From positions 110,948,102 to 111,012,101 of the forward strand of contig NC_081861.1 of NCBI RefSeq assembly GCF_963259705.1: a DNA stretch of 64,000 nt. The letters run 5' to 3'. Below are positions 56,367 to 64,000 of the stretch, piece after piece; within the stretch, counting starts at the first letter, position 1; each line of letters opens with the position of its first letter. The notes beneath the pieces were generated by a model, which saw only the letters and a program-made list of their open reading frames with translations, was not told the origin of the DNA and made no database searches. The DNA comes from Myotis daubentonii (lineage: Eukaryota > Chordata > Mammalia > Chiroptera > Vespertilionidae). Both the position numbers and the translations under genes were made by a program.

Positions 56367-57105
56367 AAGACTTCTTTTGTGACCTAACATATGACCCATC
56401 CTGAAGACTGTTCAGTGTGCATTTGAAAATAATATGTATTCTTTTGCTATGAATAGAAAATTGTATATATGTTTTTCATGCTCATTTGGTTTGTAATGTT
56501 GCTTATGTCAGCTATTTATTGATTTTTTTAAATCTGGATGTTCTAGACATTATTCTAAGTAAAATATTGAAGCCCCTACTATTGTTGGAATACTGTCAAT
56601 AGCATGCCTGTTTGTGATGGTGTGAGTGTAGGGCAACAGCACCAAGGAGAGGAGTGGGATGTGTGGCAGTTCTGACTGGAAGAGGGTGAAGTAGTGTGAA
56701 CTTCAGGCAGCTCCATCAGCTGTAGTCAGCATTGTCAAAGACTGTGGGAATGGTCTTCTGTGACAAAGCTATATGTGTTCACAGCAGTGAAGGTGCTGAG
56801 TTCCTTGGTGGTGAAAGGTGCTGGGGTCCTCCTGCTCTCTTTTCCATCCACAGGGAGAGGTTATGGCCCATGTGATACTTCTTGGTTCAAGCTGTGCTGG
56901 GTTGAGAGATGGAATGACATAGATAAAACACTTCTTACACATTTCTGTGTACACATCCTCAGTTTTTATGCTGAGTTGCTGAAGCTTTTTCAGTGTAACC
57001 CACCAGAGCTCTCCCAGATATATTTCAATGGTGGGTGATTGTTAAATTGGTGCTTTTGTGGGGGACAAAGGCTGTGAACTTGTAGTCTGCCATCTTGCTG
57101 ACATT

Positions 57106-57623
57106 AACTAACATGCAGTTTTAAAACTTTGCTTTATTTTTAGCTGAAGATATCTAGGTTCTCATTTGGCCATTGGCTTAGCCTCTTAAACTGTCTTTCC
57201 CCTTGTGTCATTTTAATTCTCTACTGATGTCAGCTTTATCTTTAAAAATGGAAAAAAGTAACCATTCCTTAACTGGCATGATTTCCCAAATGAAGTTCAG
57301 ATTCCTTAGCCTGACTTCCAAGGCCCTGGGTGTTCCTTAGGCCTCATCACCTACAAGTCCCCAGCTTTCATTCTGAAAGTCAATACCTTGCAAAGTTCCA
57401 TCCGTGATGTGTGCTTGCCTATGCTTTACCCTCTCTCTGTAATTTCTTAATCCCTTTTTTCCTGTGAACCACTTCACATTTGAAAAATCAACTCAACTAT
57501 AATTTTTCTCAACAAAAATGTTGCTGAGTATCTCAGAAAAATGTTGACGTGGCCTTTTGTGTAGTCCCATACCATCCTCATACACATAACTATTATAGTC
57601 CTAATTGAGTGTATATGTTTAAA
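57106..57623. other. Unassigned intergenic DNA
   Basis: Nothing recognised. Confidence 0.5.
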
Positions 57624-58821
57624 CTAGGGGCCCGGTGCACGAAATTCGTGCACTGGGTGTGTGTGTGGGGGGTGTCCCTCAGCCCAGCCTGCCCCCTCTC
57701 ACATACTGGGAACCCTTAGGCATTGACCCCTATCACCCTCCAATCGCAGGATCGGCCCCTTGCCCAGGCCTGACGCCTCTGACAGAGCCATCAGGCCTGG
57801 GCAGGGGACCCTCATTTCCCCCCATCACTGGTTCTGCCCCCAGCCCAGGCCTGATGCCTCGGCCAGAGGCATAGACGCCCAACACCCTCCGATCGCCTGA
57901 TCGGCCCCTTGCCCAGGCCTGATGCCTCCGCCAGAGGTGTCAGGCTTGGACAGGGGACCCCCATCTCCCCGCGATCACTGGCTCTAGCCCCCGCCCAGGC
58001 CTGAGGCCTCTGGCCCAGGAATCATGCCTGGGCAGGGGACCCCCATCTCCCTCTGATCGCTTGCTCCACCCCCCGCCCAAGCCTGACGCCTCTGACCCAG
58101 GCTTCAGGCCTGGGCAAGGGGACCATCATATCCCCCCAATCCCCGGCTCCGCCCCCCGCCCAGGCCTGATGCCTCGGCCAGAGGAGTTGACCCTCATCAC
58201 CCTCCAATCACCAATCACCGGATCGGCCCCTTGACCAGGCCTGAGGCCTCTGGCAGAGGTGTCAGGCCTGGGCAGGGGACCCCCAGCTCCCCGTGGTTGC
58301 AGGCTCGGCCCCTGCCCAGGCCTAACACCTCTGGCCTAGGCGTCCGGCCCGGGCAGTGGGGACCCACAGCTGCAGCAGCCCCGCGATCGTGGGCTCCGCT
58401 TTAGGCCCAGGCAAGGGACCCCTAGCTCCTGGGACTGCCAGCTTCGACCGTGCCCAGCTCCCATCGCTGGCTCCACCCCTACTTCCTGCTATCACTGGCC
58501 AGGGTGGCAAAGGCTCCTGATTCTCCGATCATGGCTGGGGGGCAGGGCAAAGGCGGCCCCCCAGGGCCGCCTTTGCCCTGCCCCCCAGCTCTTAGCTCTT
58601 AGCTCCCCCCTGGGTTTCCGATCACTGTCAGTGGCAGGGGGCTTCTTCCTGCTTTCCCTTTCGCCTCCCTGCATTGTGCCTACATATGCAAATTAACCGC
58701 CATCTTGTTGGCAGTTAACTGCCAATCTTAGTTGGCAGTTAATTTGCATATAGCCCTGATTAGCCAATGAAAAGGGTATCGTCCTATGCCAATTACCATT
58801 TTTCTCTTTTATTAGATAGGA
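57624..58821 (-). mobile_element. HeliBat-like Helitron, minus strand
   Basis: Left end CTAGGGGCCCGGTGCACGAA (complement of the 3' end, with hairpin GTGCACGAAATTCGTGCAC); right end complementary to TCCTATCTAATAAAAGAG. Bounded by A at 57,623 and T at 58,822. GC-rich interior with repeated GGCCTGGGCAGGGGACCCCC-type units (about 57,690-58,420) and a 25-bp perfect hairpin (58,535-58,588). No Rep/helicase ORF. Confidence 0.88.
58535..58588. repeat. 25-bp perfect hairpin in Helitron
   Basis: Arms at 58,535-58,559 and 58,564-58,588 are perfect complements (CTGGGGGGCAGGGCAAAGGC...), with a 4-nt loop. Confidence 0.95.
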
Positions 58822-59271
58822 TGTGTCTCTTCCTCCCTATATTGGAAATGTCCAGGACATATACTGTATCCTCACATCCAGGTCAGTTTTTGGAAAGTAC
58901 TAGGCATTCATTAAGTAATTCTGAAATAGTAATCAAATCAACTCACCTTGTATAATTTCTAAGAACTTCTCTGGGACTAGGAACATGAAATTGAGAAATA
59001 TGTTTCAATCAAAAAGTTTCTCCTGCATTAATGAAGATCATTTATACTTTGGCATTACAGTCTAATTGTAACATGTTTATCCTTTCCTAATTTTAAGAGT
59101 AAATATTTACACGAAGTTCCTCTTATAATTTTATCATCATTTTCATTTTAGTGTTGAGAATGGATTTAGTTTTGAAAATAAAGTGAGTTCAAAAGTGGTT
59201 CCCCAAACTCAGTTGATACAGTAATATATTTAGAATCTGAGTCATGCCCTGAGAAGTGGGTCTAAAATAAA
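58822..59271. other. Unassigned intergenic DNA
   Basis: AT-rich, nothing supported. Confidence 0.5.
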
Positions 59272-59279
59272 ACCTACAG

Positions 59280-61945
59280 AGCTATAGACTTCCCTCTCAA
59301 GACTGCTTTCCATCGTGTCCCAGAGATTTTGGATTGCTGTGTTTTCATTGTCATTCATTTCCAGGATGTTTTTAATTTCTTCTTCGATCTCTTTGGTAAC
59401 CCAATAATTGTTTAATAGCATGCTATTCAGCTTCCAAGTGTTTGAATTTTTTGATTGTTTTTATTGTAGTTGATTTCTAATATTATGCCATTGTGATCTG
59501 AGAAGATGTTTGATATGATTTCAATCTTCTTGAATTTGGAGAGACTTTGCTTGTGACCCAATATGTGGTCTATCTTTGAAAATGTCCCATGTGCACTTGA
59601 GAAGAACGTATATTCTGTAAGATGTCAATTAAGTCCATTTGATCTAGTGAGTCATTTAAGATTGTTGTTTCTTTGCTGATTTTTTGTCTAGAGTATTTAT
59701 CCAGTGATGTCAGTGGGGTATTAACGTCCCCTACTATGATTGTGTTGTTGTTGATCTCTCCCTTGATATCTTCCAGGAGATTTTTTTTTATTTTTTTATT
59801 TTATTTTATGTATTTGGGTGCTCCTGCATTGGGTGCACATATGTTTATCAGGGTTATATCCTCTTGTTGTACCGATCCCTTTATATTATGAAGTGGCCTT
59901 CCTTATCTCTTATTATGGCCTTCACTTTGAGGTCTATTTTGTCTGATATAAGCATTGCTACCCCAGCTGTTTTTTCATTTCCATTTGCCTGAAAGATATT
60001 TTTCCATCCCTTCACTTTCAGTCTGTGTGAGTCCCTTGTTCTGAGGTGGGTCTCTTGTAGACAGTATATATATGGGTCATGTCTTTTTATCCATTCAGCC
60101 ACTCAATGTCTTTTGATTGGAGCATTTAGTCCGTTTACATTTAAAGTTATTATTGAAAGGTACTTGTTCGTAGCCATTTTTATTTTTTGGAGTCTGTGTT
60201 ACTTTTTACCTTTTTATTTGTTCTTTTTACGGCATTCTCTTTGGCATTTCTTGCATTGCTAACTTGGTAGTGATAAACTCCCTTAGCCTTTTTTTGTCTG
60301 CGAAGCTCCTGATTTCCCCTTCAATTTTGATTGATAGTCTTACTGGATAGAGTATTCTTGGATTCAGTCCCTTGCTTTGCATAACTTTGTATATCTCCTT
60401 CCATTCCCTTATAGCTTGATGTGTTTCTGTTGAGAAATCATTTGATAATCTGATGGGGGATGCCAGGGTCCAACCCCAGCAGGTCCAGGGGTTCCCAAAG
60501 GCGTAGACGGAGTCGGCGAAGAAGGAATGACACGGAGACAGCGTTCAGTTGATCAGCAGCCTAGCCAGGATCTCCAGCCAAGTTCTGGTCTGGATCTCCA
60601 GAGAGGTTCTGGTTCGGATCTCCAGCGAGGTTCTGTAGCCATGTTCCCTCGCTAGGTTCTCCAGCCAGGTTCTGTCTGAGATCTCCAGCCAGGTTCGGTC
60701 ACCAGGTTCTAGTCAGGTTCTCTTGCCAATTTCTGTAGTCAGGTTCAGTCCAGGATCTTTTGCTATGCTCTCTCCAGCGAAGTTCTTCTGTCTGTAGGTT
60801 CTGTGTAGGTTATGTCTGTAGGTTCTCTCTTCTCAGTCCTGTGTTCTAAGTTCTGTGTCTGAAGTTCTGTCTTCTGAGTTCTGACTTCTAACTTCTGTCT
60901 CTTGCTCTCTTGTTACATCTGTATTTATACCAGTTGATTCAATCCTATCAATCTCTATTACAAAGGTTAGGGCGTTTCTTATCTCCATTCCAGGGAGTAA
61001 AGATTATGTAGCTTAAGCATGATTGTTCATAGTTAAAGTGATTAATTACCCGCCTGGCACTTAGTTGAGGGGTTTTATTCCCTCCCTAACTTCAGGGGAA
61101 AATCCCTACCTGGGGATTCAACCTTTCTCGGAGAGGTGACCTTGGTTAAAACACAGCGCCAAGAAGGTGAGCAAACATATTAAGAACCGTATGCCATATA
61201 TGCCAGGTCCCTTGAAACAGCAAGGATGGACTGGCTCCCGGCAGGGGGATCCTTTGTAGGTAACTTTCTGTCTCTCTCTTGCCGCCTATAAGATTCTCTC
61301 TTTGTCGTTAATATTTGCCATTGTAATTATGGCATGTCTTGGTGTGGGTCTTTTGGGATTCACCTTGCTTGGGACTCTCTGCACTTGTGTAACTTTTTTC
61401 TTTCCCATATCAGGGAAGTTTTCTGTCATTATTTCTTCAAATAAATTTTCTAATCCTTGCTTCTCTTCTTGTCCTTCTGGCAGCCCTATTTCGTTTTGCA
61501 TTGTCCCAAAGCTCCCTTAGGCCTCCTCCTATCTTTTAATCTTTTTTCTCCAATTGCAGTTTAGTTTGGGTGTGTTTTGCTTCCCTGTCTTCTAATTTGC
61601 TTTATGCTAAGTGAAATAAGCCAGTCAGAGAAAGATAAATATCACATGAGCTCACTCATTTATGGAATATAATGAACAGCATAAACTGATGAACAAAAAC
61701 AGATCCAGAGACAGAGAAGCATCGCTCAGACCGTCAAACCTCAGAGGGAAAGTAGGGGAGGGTGAGGGGAAGGGGAAGAGATCAACCAAAGGACTTGTAT
61801 GCATGCATATAAGCCTAACCAATGGACACAGACACCAGGAGGGTGAGGGCATGAGTGGGAGGGTCAGGGGGCAATGGGGTGATAAGGACACATATGTAAT
61901 ACCTTAATCAATAAAAAATAAAAAAATAAAAATAAAATAAAATAA
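59280..61945 (+). mobile_element. Twin-primed L1 split by a solo LTR
   Basis: Plus-strand 3' end (61,605-61,920, 3'UTR plus A-rich tail) joined to an inverted 5' part on the minus strand. The inverted part is ORF1 (61,600 to about 60,245, with 61,286-61,501 open) followed by the ORF2 endonuclease (60,175-59,280, with QETHL). ORF2 from the RT on is missing. Flanks show an imperfect duplication (AAATAAAACCTACAG / AAATAAAGCCTATAG). The solo LTR at 60,461 sits in ORF1. Close in sequence to the intact L1. Confidence 0.85.
60461..61243 (-). mobile_element. Solo LTR, family A, long form
   Basis: A 783-bp LTR between perfect 6-bp duplications GGGGGA (60,455-60,460 and 61,244-61,249). The ends are TGCCAGGGTC and CCCGGCA. 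It is the minus-strand counterpart of the LTR at 22,263, with TATAAATA on the minus strand near 60,930. It is longer because of a minisatellite of about 24 bp (GGTTCTGG...ATCTCCAG) at 60,560-60,880, where the other LTR has only four short units. Confidence 0.92.
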
Positions 61946-61984
61946 AGCCTATAGTCCTTAAAACTAAGAAGTATAAGAATTTGA

Positions 61985-62752
61985 AAAATTTTTCAGTGTT
62001 TTTTTTTAATTGAATTTATTGGGATGACATTGATTCATAAAACCACACAGGTTTGAAGTGTACAACTCAACAAAACATAATCTGCACTCTGCATTGTGCA
62101 CCCATTGCCCAAAGCAATGTCTATTTCCATTCCCATTCCCCCCTCCCTTTAGCTACTACTACCTCTACCACCCCATTTCCCTCTGGCTATCACCACAGCT
62201 GTCTGTGTCTATGTGATATATATATAGTTGCTTAATCCCTTTGCCTACTTTCATCCATTCATCCAGCTCCCCAAACCCAAACCTCTCCCCTCTGACAGTT
62301 GTCAGTGCATTTCATGTATCCATGCATCTGTTTCTATTTTGTTTATCAGTTTATTTTGTTCACTAGAGTCCACATATAAATGAGATCATATGGTATTTGT
62401 TTTTCTCTTACTGGCTTTTTTTTGGTGAGCATAATAATTTCCAGACATTCATGCTGTCACAAATGGTAAGATTTCCCTTTTTTTTCCCTACAACCGAGTA
62501 ATGTTCCATTGTATAAATGCACCACAGCTTTTTAATCCACTCATCTACTGATGGGCACTTGGGCTGTTTCCATATCCTGGCTATTTGTAAATAACACTAC
62601 ATAAATGTAGGGGTGCATATATTCTTTTGAATTAGTGTTTTGGGTTTCTTATGATATAATCCCATAAGTGGGATTGCTGGGTCAATGGAATTTCCTCAAG
62701 AGTTAAAAATGGAACTGCCTTTTGACCCATTGATCCCACTTGTGAGAAGAAT
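61985..62752 (-). mobile_element. L1 3' end with small 5' inversion
   Basis: Minus-strand L1 3'UTR and ORF2 C-terminus (61,985-62,688) next to a short plus-strand L1 piece (62,690-62,752, [12 protein letters not shown] codons) that continues the ORF2 sequence. This is an inversion at the 5' end, as in twin priming. Older than the L1 at 13.6 kb. Confidence 0.75.
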
Positions 62753-63689
62753 TTAGGATTTTTATAAATTCTAGATGTATGGGCAATGATTAAATTCTAA
62801 CCCTCTCAGTGTTTTATGTGTTAAACCAAATTTTATATAGTAACTTTTTAAGAGAGTTGTCAATAATAACTATATTAGTCTACCTCCTCCCTTCACTTTC
62901 TTTACATACTAACACTGGCTTAATTAAGTGAAAAGTAAGGGGTAAAAAGCAAAGAGTACTGGTAAATTCCCTTGGCAAAGTAAGTACCTGGAATGATTCA
63001 GTGCTTCATCTTGATTTACACAGATTTCAGAGTGTATTGATTTGGGAAATAAAGATTTTACAAGAGGAATACTCAGATTCTTGAAAAGCAGGACTAAACT
63101 TTTTAACATTTCAGTAATAAGTGGCATATGTCACCCCATCATAATTTGGGAATATAAGACTAAGGCCAGTTACAACGCTAATGGCACATGACATGAAAAT
63201 CTCATTGATGGGCTTGTGAGAGCTCCTAAAGGACAGCTGTGCCTCCCGCTGCCTTTCCATGGAATACAAATCAACTGAAAATGCCAGTTGAGCATTGCAC
63301 TCTAGTGAATATTAAATATCAAATGCTTCCCACTGCTGACAGTAAGTGGGCCACATTGATTCCCCCCCCCCCTGACTCTACTGGCATCCTGCAAATGAAG
63401 CCTGTCTCTGTGGAATTTTACTATGTGTGTTAATATGCACCATGGGAAGAATGCATCATATCAGAGCCCCAACCCTGTGAGAGCAGCGTGTAGATACAGA
63501 ACATTTGCTCTTAGAACCAGAGCTGGCTTAGGAAAGCATGATTCCTGCCACAGATTTATGTCTTATCAAAGTGAGTTTGCATCTTTGGAGGTCTGCATGA
63601 TGTCAGATCTATGGCTTTTATAGAAACACAAACTGTTGTGATAGAATATTATGAAGGGATAATCCTTGACAAGGTTGCAAAGTACAGCA
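62753..63689. other. Unassigned intergenic DNA
   Basis: No gene. A C-run of 12 is at 63,361-63,372. Confidence 0.5.
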
Positions 63690-63876
63690 CAGATCATTGA
63701 TTCTCAGACATGGAAGCACATTGGAGTCACCAGGGGAGTTTATAAAACGATGCCTGACTGGACTCAACCCCCAGGGATTATGATTTAATGGTGTGGGCTG
63801 TGGCCTTAGCAGCTGGATTTTTAACTGTCTTCCAAGTGATTCTAGTGGGCAGTCAAGGCTGAACACTACTGATGTG
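63690..63876 (+). mobile_element. MER5-like hAT fragment
   Basis: TGATTCTCAGACATGGAAGC ... GAGTCACCAGGGGAGTTTAT ... CAAGTGATTCTAGTGGGCAG ... CACTACTG in the order of MER5A, an old hAT-Charlie MITE. Diverged. Confidence 0.65.
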
Positions 63877-64000
63877 AGAATATGTGCTGTCGTTCAAGTT
63901 AAGAGAAGGCATTCTCCCATTAAGATGGTCACTGATTATGATTGTATTTGTTTATGCCCTGGCTAACTCACACTCACATTCACATGCTTGATCTGTCTAT

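Larger units (their letters stand above)
54241..57105 (-). mobile_element. Old L1, ORF2 region and probable 5'UTR
   Basis: The minus strand carries diverged L1 ORF2 from the C-terminal part (54,250) to the endonuclease region (about 56,580), split by SINEs at 55,443 and 56,148. From 56,600 to 57,105 a GC-richer sequence ends in GCCATCTTGCTGAC, the mirror of an L1 5' start. ORF1 is missing, so there is an internal deletion. A 30-bp piece at 55,396-55,425 is identical to the 3' start of young bat L1s, perhaps a tiny insertion. Many stops. Confidence 0.7.

Overview
This is nuclear DNA of a vespertilionid (vesper) bat. The evidence is a combination of young transposons: tRNA-derived VES-type SINEs, HeliBat-like Helitrons with A/T insertion sites and CTAG or CTAA ends, hAT elements with perfect 8-bp duplications, and a bat-type L1 with both ORFs open. 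No intact host gene could be supported. The window is accessory DNA: a decayed tandem gene family buried in nested mobile elements, followed by mostly unique intergenic DNA.

Region by region. 1-1,520: nested old L1 on the minus strand. About 1,855-31,245: a tandem array of about 1.7-kb units. Each unit has a CCAAT/TATA-like promoter, a 75-bp exon 1, a GT-AG intron of about 0.2 kb, a short lysine-rich exon 2 with the motif IIVFYYRK, and an AATAAA signal. I read this as a SPANX-N-like family (sperm protein associated with the nucleus, X-linked), which would suggest an X-chromosomal origin. At least six copies are recognisable and all carry breaks. They are interrupted by a TA-flanked MITE (2.2 kb), an SVA-like composite element (2.6-4.5 kb), a hAT element holding an L1 and a SINE (4.9-7.1 kb), a gammaretrovirus-like ERV (11.2-23.3 kb), a SINE inside one exon (23.4 kb) and a second ERV (24.25-28.06 kb).

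The first ERV has a 5' LTR, a primer-binding-site candidate, gag, an in-frame UAG between gag and pro, and pol up to reverse transcriptase. It carries a full-length L1 (13,607-20,756, minus strand) with intact ORF1 (330 aa) and ORF2 (1,273 aa), a palindromic hAT MITE, and a solo LTR of another ERV family. The second ERV keeps only the integrase C-terminus, a polypurine tract and one LTR. That LTR contains a fragment of the host transcription-factor gene CREBZF in its U3.

31.2-35.6 kb holds a Helitron, a SINE and a twin-primed L1 interrupted by a HAL1-like element. 37.5-42.8 kb is a Helitron cluster with internal minisatellites. 42.8-51 kb is mostly unique AT-rich DNA with two SINEs. 51.0-53.35 kb is a HAL1 element (5'UTR, ORF1, 3'UTR, no ORF2). 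54.2-57.1 kb is an old L1 with two SINEs. 57.6-58.8 kb is a minus-strand Helitron with a 25-bp perfect hairpin. 59.3-61.9 kb is another twin-primed L1 split by a second solo LTR. 62-62.75 kb is an L1 3' end, and 63.7-63.9 kb is a MER5-like fragment.

The strongest points for follow-up are the bat SPANX-N-like array, the CREBZF fragment in an ERV LTR, the intact L1, and the SVA-like composite element.
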